Positions 17,420-26,809 of a DNA stretch of 64,000 nucleotides are shown piece by piece (position 1 is the first letter of the stretch; the number at the start of each line of letters is the position of its first letter). The notes below the pieces were generated by a model. It had not been told where the DNA came from and did not search any database. It worked only from the letters and a program-made list of their open reading frames with translations. The position numbers were made by a program, and so were the translations under genes. This DNA is from an uncultured Eubacteriales bacterium (GTDB taxonomy: Bacteria > Bacillota > Clostridia > TANB77 > CAG-508), in NCBI GenBank assembly GCA_902787685.1, contig CADAHH010000019.1:62001-126000 (forward strand). The letters are read 5' to 3'.

Positions 17420-17600
17420 TTCTTAATATCATTCCCTTCATATAAAAAATAAGCCTCACAAAATAATCTTTTTAAGACTCCTTTGCAAGACTTTTATATA
17501 TCTTACTTTCGTGTAAACAATCAATTTATTTTAATTGTACTTTATCGCTCGGATTAGGTACTCCTAGATAAACTCTTAAATTATGTTTTCAATTATAACA
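17420..17600 (-). promoter_or_regulatory. Leader with attenuator-like hairpin before peptidase E
   Basis: On the minus strand AAGTCTTGCAAAG pairs with TTTTGTGAGGCTT (with G-T pairs) and is followed by a T run, giving a terminator about 45 bases before the peptidase start. Upstream is a 90-base segment with GGAGTACCTAATCCGAGCG. It has a riboswitch-like layout, but I do not recognise an aptamer. Confidence 0.35.
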
Positions 17601-17634
17601 TATTTTCTTTTTTTCGTCAAATTTACATAATTCT

Positions 17635-18664
17635 TCATTTGTTTCTTACAAAAGAATACCATATATCAATTTCTTCTTTATTTGGAGTTTCCCAATTTCC
17701 TAATAGTTTTTTCTTAAGTCCATCTGTAACATAGAAGTCTGTTACATTTAAACCTTCATCTATTTTCTTGTTTCTTTCTTTGATATTTTCTTCCCATGAT
17801 AAATCATCAATATCAATATAATGCCATTCAACATTTATATTGCTGCTTTCAAAATATTCTGTTGTATATTCTCTGTCAGACCTCTTCCAAAATCCCCAAT
17901 CTAAAATTACATTACAACCTGCTTTTGCAATTTCTACAGCTTTTTTTGATAAATATTCATTAGCTCTTTTAGCTAATTCTGTATATTTTTCGCCTTGCTC
18001 ATTATCAAACATACTATATGTTAATTCATCTGTATTTAAAATTACTGCATTTTCTTTTTCTTTTATTGTATTTGCATAATATGTTTTTCCACTTGCAATT
18101 TTACCACATATAGCAATTATTTTTCCTCTTCCAAAGTTTTTAGATATACTATTATTTAAATTTTTTAAATAATAATCAACTAAAACATCTCTTGGTTCTT
18201 CGTTTTCATTTTGGGCTGGTTCTTTTTCATGTACTGCTTTTATAAAGTTTGTAAATCCATATTTAAAATAAATTAACATATTTTTAACTTCACATGGTTC
18301 TACTCCGAACAACTAATTTAGTATAACCTCTATTTTTTAAGTCATTTTCCATAAATTTATATAATTTTGAAAAATAACCTTTTCCCTGATATTCTTTTCT
18401 AGTTCTAAAAGCCGATAAATATGATGTAGGTTCATTTACTAATTCATTTGTATCATCTGTATTATAAACGAAAGCTGTTGCTTCTGATATAATAGTTCCA
18501 TTTAAAATACCATAATATACTATGGTGTTTTTCTCTTTCATATTTTTTATAGCTTCTTCTTTATATATTTTCCACGCATTATTGTTTGGATGTATTTCAA
18601 TTAAATAATTCCAATTTTGTTCCATTTCTTCAATTGTTGCAATTTTGCATATATACTCTGACAC
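17635..18664 (-). CDS. GNAT acetyltransferase-P-loop kinase fusion, with CGGA +1 site
   Basis: In zero frame the N-terminal part (start GTG 18664 with GAGGTGA upstream) is a GNAT domain ending LVV-R-SRTM at a stop at 18290. Skipping the C of CGG (18305-18307) reads GGA as glycine and gives KLVVGVEPCEVKNMLIYF, the typical GNAT C-terminal segment. The frame then continues without a break into an AAA_33-type kinase with Walker A GKIASGKT and DWGFWKRSDR, to a stop at 17635 (about 342 residues). Neither half is complete without the shift. The product probably acetylates and phosphorylates small molecules; substrates are unknown. Confidence 0.75.
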
Positions 18665-18775
18665 TTCAATCACCTCTGTTCTTCCTTTAATAATGTCCAT
18701 ATATAAGTGAAAACCAAAAATCATCAAATTGTATTTTTAATTTTCACATAGTTTAATCATTTAACCACTTTTATC

Positions 18776-19382
18776 TCATATTAAAATGCTTTCAATTGCT
18801 TTAATTACTTTTTCTTGTTTTTCCTTTATATCTTTACAGCCTTCAATAACTATACATTTTGAATTTTGTCCATAAACTTCTAATAATCTATTATTTCTTG
18901 CTATTGCTAAATCTTTATCTAATGTTCTATTTTTGTTATTGTCATTTGTGTATAGTTTTGGATAAGATTTTGCTATTGTTTCTAAATGTAATATTAAATC
19001 ATACGAATTTATAATCTCATCAAAACTTGTATTAATATTTTTAAACATATTAGTCAATTCATCTTTTTCTATGAATGCTATATTGTCAATCGGACACTTA
19101 TCAAACAATATCATTTTCTTTTCATTGTTAGAATTTTGAGCTTGTTCAATTAATAAATTACTTAAATATAATTCTATTTTTGCAATCAACTCTAAAAAAT
19201 TCATTCTTCCACATCTTTTTGAATTGAATCCATTATTTAATAGTATTGTTGGTATTTCATTAACTATAAATACATCATATCCTTTATTTTCAAAATATCC
19301 TTTTGCAAATTCTATTGTACTTGTTTTTCCGAGCCCCTGAACCTCCAGTGAATAAAATTTTAATTATTTTTGCATTATTCAT
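18776..19382 (-). CDS. AAA_28-like P-loop ATPase/kinase, with CGGA +1 site in Walker A
   Basis: The ATG at 19382 follows GAGGTG. The protein begins KIIKILFTGGSGA, then zero frame meets CGG (19329-19331). Skipping its C reads glycine and completes the Walker A motif as GGSGAGKTST. The frame then runs through FAKGYFENKGYDVFIVNEIP and FDKCPIDNIAF to a stop at 18776 (about 201 residues). Without the shift the P-loop would be lost. The family comprises small nucleotide-binding kinases, often of nucleoside or NAD-related substrates. Confidence 0.75.
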
Positions 19383-19403
19383 TTATATTACACCTCATCA
19401 ACT

Positions 19404-20219
19404 TTACTCTTTATTTTCTTCCAGTAATTTTTCCAAATATACAGCTACTCCGTCTTCATCATTTGTTAATGTTATTTCATCAGCTTTTTCTTTAACAATA
19501 TCAATAGCATTATCTACAGCAACTCTATATCCAACTTGTTCAAACATTGATAAGTCATTATTATCATCTCCAATTGCTATTGTATCTTCTTTTGATATAT
19601 TTAAGATTTCTAACAACTTCTTTACTGCGTTTCCTTTGTTGGAATTTGTATTTGCAATATCACAAAATACTGTTTTATCATCTTTAAATTTATCATCTAA
19701 TAGGCTCTTATGTCTATTTTTAATTTCTACGTTTTTAACCTTATCAATTTTAGGGATTAATTTTTTTATTTTATCATAATTACTATCTGCTATTGTGCAT
19801 TGAACAACAGGATTGTTATAAACAAAATCTTTTATATCCTCATCTAATTGAATTTCTTGATCTGCATGTTTTACTTTATTTACTACTCTGCCTTCACCAA
19901 CATTCATAATGAATCTAACATCTTCTGGATTTGCTATTTCATAAAGTTTTATAAGAGCTTCTTTATTCATTTCATTCACATATAAAACCTTATTTTCTTC
20001 ATAATCATAAATCATTCCACCACTTGATGTAATAATATATTTACTTGCAAAACATTCTCTACTAATCTGTTCAGTGTATTTTCTTGGTCTACCTGAACAT
20101 AAAATAACTAATATACCTTTATCAGTAACTTTTTTTACTGCATTTATCTTTCTTGATGATAAATTTCTATTGCTATCTCTTAATGTTCCATCTATATCAA
20201 TAAAAATCGCTTTAATCAT
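19404..20219 (-). CDS. Cof-type HAD-family hydrolase
   Basis: A sugar-phosphate or flavin-phosphate phosphatase of the Cof subfamily, about 271 residues. Motif I is FIDIDGTLRDSN, motif II CSGRPRKY, and the C-terminal motif IV GDDNNDLSMFEQVGYRVAV with SNKGNAVKKL before it. The C2-type cap domain lies in between. I use the ATG at 20219 with AGGAG upstream. Substrates of this family are broad. It lies between the P-loop kinase and a histidine phosphatase gene. Confidence 0.9.
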   Translation of the reverse strand: MIKAIFIDIDGTLRDSNRNLSSRKINAVKKVTDKGILVILCSGRPRKYTEQISRECFASKYIITSSGGMIYDYEENKVLYVNEMNKEALIKLYEIANPEDVRFIMNVGEGRVVNKVKHADQEIQLDEDIKDFVYNNPVVQCTIADSNYDKIKKLIPKIDKVKNVEIKNRHKSLLDDKFKDDKTVFCDIANTNSNKGNAVKKLLEILNISKEDTIAIGDDNNDLSMFEQVGYRVAVDNAIDIVKEKADEITLTNDEDGVAVYLEKLLEENKE

Positions 20220-20299
20220 ATATTTCACATCTCTCCTATACAACATCAGCTTTATAATCTTATTTTACCATAAAGCACTTAATCTATCTATTGATTTTT

Positions 20300-20872
20300 T
20301 TATAAATTGTATTTTATTAAATTCATTTTTTCATCAATAACAAATAAACCTAAGTTGTTAATTTTAATAGTCATATATTCAACTAAATATTTTTTATCAT
20401 TAAAACTCTCTCCATTTTCCAAATAATACTTTATCATTCTTATAGGTCCACCATGAGTTACCACTAGAATATTTTTATTATTAAATTTCATATCATTTAC
20501 AAAGCTTTTTATTCTGTTGAAAATTTCTTCTCTCTTTTCTGCCTTAAATTTTTTTGGATTTTTATTAAAATCATCCCATATTTCCGGAGTTATTTTATCT
20601 CTTGTAATTCCTTCTAGTGTACCAAAACTGAATTCTCTTAGTCTTTTATCTGTTTCAATGTTTTTATTAAATTTTTTATTTATTATTTGAGCAGTCATAT
20701 ACGCTCTTTTTAAATCAGAAGAAATAATAGTATCTATTTTTAAATTTGCAATTTTTTTTGTAATCAATTCTGCCTGTTCTATTCCGTTGTTATTTAAAAC
20801 TATATCTGTCTGTCCTTGTGTTTTATGCTCTATATTCCAGTCTGTTTGTCCATGTCTTATTATATAAATCAT
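20300..20872 (-). CDS. Histidine phosphatase-family protein
   Basis: A protein of about 190 residues of the phosphoglycerate-mutase-like superfamily: MIYIIRHGQTDWN (catalytic RHG near the start), SSDLKRAYMTAQII, FGTLEG and VVTHGGPIRM with the second histidine. The ATG at 20872 follows AGAAGGA. Such proteins dephosphorylate small metabolites; the true substrate is unknown. Confidence 0.9.
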   Translation of the reverse strand: MIYIIRHGQTDWNIEHKTQGQTDIVLNNNGIEQAELITKKIANLKIDTIISSDLKRAYMTAQIINKKFNKNIETDKRLREFSFGTLEGITRDKITPEIWDDFNKNPKKFKAEKREEIFNRIKSFVNDMKFNNKNILVVTHGGPIRMIKYYLENGESFNDKKYLVEYMTIKINNLGLFVIDEKMNLIKYNL

Positions 20873-20897
20873 AAAAATCCTTCTTTCATTTATAAGT

Positions 20898-20979
20898 TTA
20901 TTTATTTCTTTCAAAACAATACCACACATCAAATTCTTCTTTGCAAGGTTCTTCCCAATTTCTGATTATTTTTTACTTT
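20898..20979 (-). pseudogene. 3' fragment of a P-loop kinase gene
   Basis: A minus-strand frame reads NWEEPCKEEFDVWYCFER then NK-stop. This matches the C-terminus of the kinase at 17635 (NWETPNKEEIDIWY). No upstream part remains; the NUDIX-methyltransferase gene ends at its 5' edge. A second kinase gene once lay here. Confidence 0.6.
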
Positions 20980-22117
20980 ATTTCTCAACTAAACATTCTA
21001 TAATTGTATTTGGAAATTCAACTTTTTCTGTTCTTTTATAGTCTTTATAGCATTCTTCTTTATATTCTTTTACATATTTAATATTAAAATTTTCTTTTAA
21101 CAGAAATTCTTTTAAAGAATCTATTGTATGTAATCTTCTATATAAATATTTTACATTATTAGTACCTAAAGTTTCATATACTGGATATTTTGTGATTCCT
21201 GTTTTCTCATCATAAGTTGCACCTTCAAGTTTTGCCTCCCTTTCGTTTCTACTTCTAACAACAATATAAAATAGCCCTTTAGGTTTTAAAACCCTTTTTA
21301 TTTCTTTAAGCGCTTTCTCTAATTTTATATTATCTAAATAGTGTAGTACTAGTCTTGCATATACAAAATCAAATTGTTCATCATTATATGGCATTTTTTC
21401 AGATACATCTTCTAATTTTAATTCTATTTGTGTTTCAAGTCCCTTTTCTTCTATTATTTTTTTTGTAAAATTCAATCCTTCAAAATCAATCGTTGTAGCA
21501 ATTATATGACTATTCGGTGCAATTTTTGCCATTTCTATTTCAGCAGAACCTGCTGTACTTATTCCTATTGATAAAATATTTTTAAATGTATCTTTTACAA
21601 GTTGAATTCCATTTTTTTCACTTATACTTGGCTTAAAATAAAAATTATCTACCTCAATATTTTCAATATTTTCATTATCATGTACACTAATATGTATTTT
21701 AAAATCCTGATTGTTATCTTTTAAATATTTAATATACTTATTATTTAATAATTGTATATTAGACAAAATATTATTTTTGGATAATAGCTCATCTATTTCT
21801 ATCCATTCTGAAAAATTATCCTGTAATTCCACAGGAGATCCATGAAACTTTTTAGCCACAAATACTTCAAAATCAAATATTCTATCTGGATACTCTACAA
21901 TCAAATTACCTTTTCTTTCTAATTTATCAACACTTAAAGTTGTTTCTTCAAACACTTCTCTGATTGCTGCTTGAATAGGTATCTCACATTTCTCAATTTT
22001 TCCACCAGGTATGTCATACCATCCTGCTCTATTATTAGGTGATTTGTATTTTATTACTAGTACTTTGTTATTATCTATAATAAAACATCTTACCGCTTTT
22101 CTTACTGGTTTATTCAT
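20978..22117 (-). CDS. NUDIX hydrolase-methyltransferase fusion protein
   Basis: About 379 residues. The N-terminal domain is a NUDIX hydrolase with the full box GGKIEKCEIPIQAAIREVFE followed by ET. From about residue 170 a class I SAM-dependent methyltransferase follows: NILSIGISTAGSAEIEMAK (SAM loop, somewhat degenerate), DFVYARLVLHYLDNIKLEKA and EIKRVLKPKGLFYIVV. I use the ATG at 22117 with AGGAG upstream. NUDIX domains clean up nucleoside-diphosphate derivatives; the fused domain may modify the same substrate. Such a pairing is uncommon. Confidence 0.8.
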   Translation of the reverse strand: MNKPVRKAVRCFIIDNNKVLVIKYKSPNNRAGWYDIPGGKIEKCEIPIQAAIREVFEETTLSVDKLERKGNLIVEYPDRIFDFEVFVAKKFHGSPVELQDNFSEWIEIDELLSKNNILSNIQLLNNKYIKYLKDNNQDFKIHISVHDNENIENIEVDNFYFKPSISEKNGIQLVKDTFKNILSIGISTAGSAEIEMAKIAPNSHIIATTIDFEGLNFTKKIIEEKGLETQIELKLEDVSEKMPYNDEQFDFVYARLVLHYLDNIKLEKALKEIKRVLKPKGLFYIVVRSRNEREAKLEGATYDEKTGITKYPVYETLGTNNVKYLYRRLHTIDSLKEFLLKENFNIKYVKEYKEECYKDYKRTEKVEFPNTIIECLVEK

Positions 22118-22169
22118 AATCAATCTCCTATTTTCCTTTATAATTATCTCATAAATCTATACTTGATTA

Positions 22170-23546
22170 TTATATCATATATTTTTTTAATTTTGATTGT
22201 ATATAATTACTTATTTCTTCAATTTTTATTCTTTCCTGTTCCATTGTATCGCGATTTCGAATAGTTACACAATCATCTTTTTCTGTATCATAATCAATTG
22301 TAATACAATATGGTGTTCCAATTTCATCTTGTCTTCTATATCTTTTTCCAATTGTACCTGATTCATCATATGTGCACATAAATTCTTTTGATAGATTTTT
22401 CAAAATTTCCTTTGATTTTTCACTTTGTTTTTTAGTTAGTGGTAATATTGCAATTTTATATGGAGATAAAACTGGATTCAATTTCAAGACTATTCTTGCC
22501 TCATTATTATCAAGTATTTCTTCTGTATATGCTTCACATAGCACAGCTAAAACTGTTCTATCTGGACCAATTGTTGATTCTATAATATATGGAATATATT
22601 TTTCATTTGTTTCAATATCTAAATATTCCATACTTTTTCCAGAATATTCTTGATGTCTTTTTAAATCATAATCTGTTCTATTATGTGTCCCATTTATTTC
22701 TCCCCAGCCAAAAGGAAATTTATATTCAATATCACATGCTTCTTTTGCGTAATGGGCTAATTTCTCATGATCGTGAAATCTTAAATTATCAACTGACAAT
22801 CCCAAATCCTTGAAAAATTGTTTTGCATATTCTTTAAAATAATTATATATCTCAGAATCATTTCCTTTTTTGCAAAAAGTCTGAAATTCCATTTGTTCAA
22901 ATTCTATTGTTCTAAAATTAAAATTACCGGGTGTAATTTCATTTCTAAATGCTTTTCCTATCTGACCTATACTAAATGGTAATTTGCTTCTTGTTGTTCT
23001 TTGAACATTTAAGAAATTTACATATTCTCCCTGTGCGTTTTCTGGTCTTAAATATATAATACTTTTATCTTCATCAGTTGTTCCTCTGTATGTTTCAAAC
23101 ATCTGACTAAATTTTCTTATTTTTGTAAAATCATGTGCTCCACAAACTGGACATTTTATATTATTTGTTTCAATATATTCTTCCATTTCTTCATAGCTTA
23201 ATCCATCACCATTTGTTTCACCTTTTGAAATATCAGTTATAAAGTTATCTGCTCTAAAACGTGTTTTACATTTTTTACAATCCATTTTTGGATCAAAAAA
23301 TGATGTTACATGTCCACTTGCTTCCCATACTTTTGGATGCATTAAAATTGCTGCGTCAATTTCATAACTATTTTCTCTTTCTTGAATATATCGTTTTCTC
23401 CAAGCATCTTTAATGTTATTTTTTAGCCTACATCCTAATGGACCAAAATCCCATACATTTGCAATTCCCCCATAAATTTCAGAACCCTGATACATAAATC
23501 CTCGCGATTTACAAAAATTAACTATTGTTTGCATATCTTTAACCAT
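22170..23546 (-). CDS. glyQS: Glycine-tRNA ligase, single-chain (alpha2) type
   Basis: A 458-residue class II synthetase charging tRNA-Gly: QGSEIYGGIANVWDFGPLG, zinc-type CKKC and CPVCGAH, RPENAQGEYVNFLNVQ (motif 2 region) and the C-terminal anticodon-binding domain (KLNPVLSPYKIAILPLTKKQ). AGGAGG precedes the ATG. A T-box leader directly upstream indicates induction by uncharged tRNA-Gly. It is of special interest because the tRNA-Gly gene at 36095-36168 has a modified anticodon loop. Confidence 0.95.
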   Translation of the reverse strand: MVKDMQTIVNFCKSRGFMYQGSEIYGGIANVWDFGPLGCRLKNNIKDAWRKRYIQERENSYEIDAAILMHPKVWEASGHVTSFFDPKMDCKKCKTRFRADNFITDISKGETNGDGLSYEEMEEYIETNNIKCPVCGAHDFTKIRKFSQMFETYRGTTDEDKSIIYLRPENAQGEYVNFLNVQRTTRSKLPFSIGQIGKAFRNEITPGNFNFRTIEFEQMEFQTFCKKGNDSEIYNYFKEYAKQFFKDLGLSVDNLRFHDHEKLAHYAKEACDIEYKFPFGWGEINGTHNRTDYDLKRHQEYSGKSMEYLDIETNEKYIPYIIESTIGPDRTVLAVLCEAYTEEILDNNEARIVLKLNPVLSPYKIAILPLTKKQSEKSKEILKNLSKEFMCTYDESGTIGKRYRRQDEIGTPYCITIDYDTEKDDCVTIRNRDTMEQERIKIEEISNYIQSKLKKYMI

Positions 23547-23588
23547 AGCAAAACCTCCTATAAAAATTAAATTTTGTTATATATTAAA

Positions 23589-23830
23589 AGAGCTTTCGTC
23601 CTTCTAACTATATAACAATAGTTAGGGACGAAAGCCATATGCTCACGCGATTCCACCCTAATTGGTAATACTTTTTGTATTACCCACCTTAATTTTTATT
23701 AAATTATGCTCCGAAGTGCCACCATATACTTCAATTACAAATTTCCACCAATCATTTGCTCTCTATAAATATCCATATATTTTTTCTTCATCAATGCTAA
23801 TTTAGTATACTATCTTTTTTAGTTATTGTC
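23589..23830 (-). promoter_or_regulatory. T-box leader of glyQS
   Basis: The T-box AGGGTGGAATCGCG lies at 23646-23659 (minus strand). The terminator GCTTTCGTCC...GGACGAAAGC (23592-23635) with a TTTT tract follows. A GGC triplet in GGTGGCACTT, near 23720, is a plausible glycine specifier. Stem I is short, as in glycyl T-boxes. Confidence 0.85.
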
Positions 23831-23861
23831 AATCCTAGTACTTTATCAATAGTGTAAAAAC

Positions 23862-23890
23862 TTGACATTATATATATTGTCAAATATAAT
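23862..23890 (+). promoter_or_regulatory. Perfect consensus sigma-A promoter
   Basis: TTGACA (23862-23867), 17 bases, TATAAT (23885-23890). It drives the membrane-protein gene starting at 23916. Confidence 0.85.
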
Positions 23891-23915
23891 ACTATTTAAT
23901 AGAGAGGGAATAATT

Positions 23916-24389
23916 ATGTGGAAAATTTTCAAAAATATTTGTATTGAGTTAGTTTGTTCTGTATTGTTAATTGTTATAGCTAGTTATTCATTTATGATAT
24001 GTTTAGATTTGTATGAGAGGTCTGCCACAACAACATCATATAACGGAATAATATCTGCAAATGGATATATATCCAATCCAATCTTGGCTATCTTATCAAT
24101 GATATTACTTTTAATAAGTAGAGTCATTATATGTATTGTTTTTAGAGTAACAACTAATTTTTTCAAAATAAATAAAAAATCGAATGCTATAATATTAGAA
24201 ATATTAAACTTTTTATTTGGAGGGTATATATTTTTATTATTTTTCTGGGATAACTATGAGTTTTCTAATGTAATATTGAGTTTTGCCACAAAAGTATTAT
24301 GGTTTGTAATATTTTTTCTTCCTATACTCGAACCATTTTTATATAATAAAATTGAAAAATATTATCTTAAGTTAAAAAGTAATAAATAA
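23916..24389 (+). CDS. Small integral membrane protein, function unknown
   Basis: About 157 residues with roughly four hydrophobic helices (CIELVCSVLLIVIASYSFMI, ILSMILLLISRVIICIVF, IILEILNFLFGGYIFLLFF, and VLWFVIFFLPILEPF). The ATG at 23916 follows GAGAGGGA and a consensus promoter; the open frame before it overlaps that promoter and is not coding. No family recognised. It is a lone plus-strand gene in a long minus-strand run. Confidence 0.6.
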   Translation: MWKIFKNICIELVCSVLLIVIASYSFMICLDLYERSATTTSYNGIISANGYISNPILAILSMILLLISRVIICIVFRVTTNFFKINKKSNAIILEILNFLFGGYIFLLFFWDNYEFSNVILSFATKVLWFVIFFLPILEPFLYNKIEKYYLKLKSNK

Positions 24390-24445
24390 AAATATTTGAT
24401 TATATTATATTTATTACTTTTAACTTAATTTTTTTAAATGTATTA

Positions 24446-24676
24446 TTACAATTTATGTGAAACAAAATTATTATCATTATTTTCTTTTATCAATTGTTCA
24501 GTGTATTCTTTTGATGATAAGTTTCCTTTAATAATTTCATTAAATCTTTTATTATAAAAAACTAAATCGTCTAATACTTTTATTTTCATTTTACTCAAAT
24601 GGGTAAAAGCCTTTGCGCCTGTTTCTTCAGTTACTACTCCACCTATATCAAAAATGATATTTTTAATATCTTTCAT
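24446..24676 (-). pseudogene. N-terminal fragment of a HAD-like hydrolase
   Basis: IKNIIFDIGGVVTEETGAKA is the motif I region of a HAD phosphatase of the YjjG/HAD-IA kind, and the helical cap start follows, but the frame ends after 76 residues, before motifs II-IV. GAGGTGG precedes the ATG. It is most likely a 3'-truncated remnant. Confidence 0.6.
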
Positions 24677-24724
24677 TTATCTTCCACCTCATAAGAAAAT
24701 CATATTAATAACCACATATATTTT

Positions 24725-24777
24725 AAAGTAATTACTACCACAGGTCAATACTTGTGGTGGTAATTACTTTAATTTTT
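24725..24777. terminator. Terminator hairpin after thrS remnant
   Basis: AAAGTAATTACTACCACA pairs with GTGGTGGTAATTACTTT, with T-rich sequence on the far side. It ends minus-strand transcription from the ThrRS remnant. Confidence 0.6.
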
Positions 24778-24788
24778 TAAACTTTAAA

Positions 24789-25723
24789 TTAAATTTGTTT
24801 ATCCTGTTTTATCTCATTTTTTATCATATTAATAAATTCATTAATTTTCATAACATTTTGTTCTCTGCTTCCAAGTTTACGGAAACTCACTGAATTATTT
24901 TCGATTTCATTATTACCTACTACTAGAGTATATGGATTTTTCATATCATTACTTACTTTTATTTTTTTATTTAAAGTTTCTTCACTATTATCTATTTCTA
25001 CTCTAATATCTTCTTCTAAAAGTTTATCCATTAATTCTTTGCAATATGAATAATGAGCTTCATTATTTACGGGAATAATATTAACTTGTACAGGAGAAAG
25101 CCAAATTGGCAATACCCCTTTAAACTGTTCTAATAACAAAACCAAAAATCTCTCATAAGATCCAAGTATTGCTCTATGAATCATTACTGGTGTTTGTTTT
25201 TCTCCGTTTTCGTCAATATAAAATAGGCCAAATCTTTTAGGAGTTGCAAGGTCAAGTTGTATTGTTGGAATTTGAATTTCTCTGCCGAATCGCATCTTTA
25301 AACATAAAATCTAGCTTTGGGCCATATAAAGCCGCTTCACCTTCACATACTTTTGCATTTAAATCTAATTCATTACAAATATCTTTAAGGATTTTTTCAC
25401 TTAAATCCCAATCTTCGTTACTTCCAATATATTTTTCAAGATGTTTACTATCTCTTACAGATAATGAAACCCAATAATTATTCCATAATCCCATTTTTGA
25501 GTAGAAATCTTTAATAATATTGTAGATATTTATAATTTCATCTTTTACTTGATCTATTCTGCAAAATGAATGTCCATCTTCTACTGTAATTGCGTATACT
25601 CTTGATAGTCCCCCAACAGAACCTTGAAGCTCAGCTCTATATTGTTTATCTGATTCCATATATCTAATAGGTAATCTTTGTAGCTACGAATTTTTGAGCT
25701 ATATATTTGTCTTTCTTTTTTAT
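24789..25723 (-). pseudogene. thrS: Threonyl-tRNA synthetase remnant, with CGGC +1 site
   Basis: Only the central and C-terminal parts remain: SKIRSYKD, then after a one-base deletion near 25672 LPIRYMESDKQYRAELQG, VEDGHSFCRIDQVKDEI, the RAILGSYERF motif 3 and the anticodon-binding domain ending ENNSVSFRKLGSREQN. In zero frame the gene breaks at CGG (25285-25287). Skipping its C gives DAIGREIQIPTIQLD, the conserved ThrRS motif, so this break follows the CGGN pattern. The deletion and the missing 5' half make it a true pseudogene. An N-terminal piece survives at 25725-25808. Confidence 0.75.
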
Positions 25724-25724
25724 T

Positions 25725-25808
25725 TTAATAGAGGGGTTTTAACTTATTAATATTTAAATTATTTTTGGTATTTGTATCGGTATCGGTTTCACTTTCATTT
25801 TCGGTCAT
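25725..25808 (-). pseudogene. Orphan N-terminal coding fragment of the thrS remnant
   Basis: A 27-codon frame with a good TAGGAG site, starting MTENESETDTDTNTK, directly precedes the ThrRS remnant. It looks like the hydrophilic N-terminal tail of that synthetase, separated by an internal deletion of the editing-domain region. Confidence 0.35.
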
Positions 25809-25845
25809 AATTATCATCTCCTAACTAAAATAACGGAATTAACAG

Positions 25846-25981
25846 TTTCTAAGCTCCTTACGTCGCTAAGAAACTATAAATTTCGCATATTTATCCTACA
25901 CAGTATATCTTATCTGTAGCTCATTCTTCGCACAGCTAAGAAATCTACGTCAAGTCTATCATCTTTCGATGATGACTTTTA
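25846..25981. repeat. Interspersed repeat R1, copy A
   Basis: From 25881 to 25981 it is identical over 101 bases to 44083-44183; the preceding hairpin (TTTCTAAGCTCC...AAGAAA) is similar but diverged. A more distant relative lies at 15130-15230. It holds internal hairpins such as ATCATC/GATGAT. The rest of 25809-26194 has no gene; a short Thr-rich frame exists near 26110-26190 that I do not trust. Confidence 0.7.
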
Positions 25982-26194
25982 CTACAACTTTTGGATTGTA
26001 ATAGAACTCGTAACTTAAACTCTATATTTTAAGATACACTAAAACAACCAATTAGTATATATAATTGATTTCATATATGTTACTTCGGTTGTGGTTTTAA
26101 ACTGTTTGTTTAGCATATCATTTTCTCCCTCTATTTAATATAGTATTATTTTATCACATTCTTTTGATAATGTAAATATGCAATAGAACATATT

Positions 26195-26674
26195 TTACCA
26201 TCCTGTAATTTCTACGAACTCACATCTAGCTACTTTTTCTGTTGTAAAACCATATGCTTTATACTTCCAAGTACCATTTGCTTGAAAATTATTAATATTA
26301 TCAACAGCTGTACCCAATTGGTTTCCATCTTTGTCATAAATATTAAATGTAACTTGTGCATAACTGTATGTTTTATTCGTATTATTTTGAATTGTTCCTT
26401 CGATATAGCATCCACCCAAACTATCATTGTTCATTTCAGATGAGACAAGAGTAAATTTTTCTTTTGCTTGTACAACTTGATTATTCGAACTACTGTTATT
26501 ACTTGTATTAGTTGTAGTATCAGCACTAAACAAAATACCTAATCCAATTAATAGCAATATCACTCCTATTATTACTCTTAACTCAGTATGTTTTAATCTT
26601 TTTCCACATTTAGGACATACATTTGCACTTTTACTAACTTCAGCTCCACATTCTTTACAATGAATCATTGACAT
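26195..26674 (-). CDS. Zinc-ribbon membrane-anchored protein with FxLYD-like domain
   Basis: A 159-residue protein. Residues 6-25 form a zinc ribbon (CKECG, CPKCGKR), residues 33-50 a transmembrane helix (VIIGVILLLIGLGILF), then a Ser/Asn-rich linker and a C-terminal extracytoplasmic domain (GTIQNNTNKTYSYAQVTFNI, YDKDGNQLGTA) like the FxLYD fold. AGGAGG precedes the ATG. The molecular role is unknown. Confidence 0.75.
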   Translation of the reverse strand: MSMIHCKECGAEVSKSANVCPKCGKRLKHTELRVIIGVILLLIGLGILFSADTTTNTSNNSSSNNQVVQAKEKFTLVSSEMNNDSLGGCYIEGTIQNNTNKTYSYAQVTFNIYDKDGNQLGTAVDNINNFQANGTWKYKAYGFTTEKVARCEFVEITGW

Positions 26675-26809
26675 TTTTTTATCCTCCTTTTTTATTTTAT
26701 AAATATTTTAGCATAATACATTACAAATTGCAATACTTTTGTTATGCAGATATTTTGTATTGTTTTATATATACTATTATATATATTATTGTTATGCAGG
26801 AGTGATATT

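Noticed and set aside
26110..26190. Thr-rich leader peptide controlling thrS
   Set aside because: A frame with ACC-ACA-ACC exists, but it is 300 bases from a broken thrS and there is no clear attenuator linked to it.
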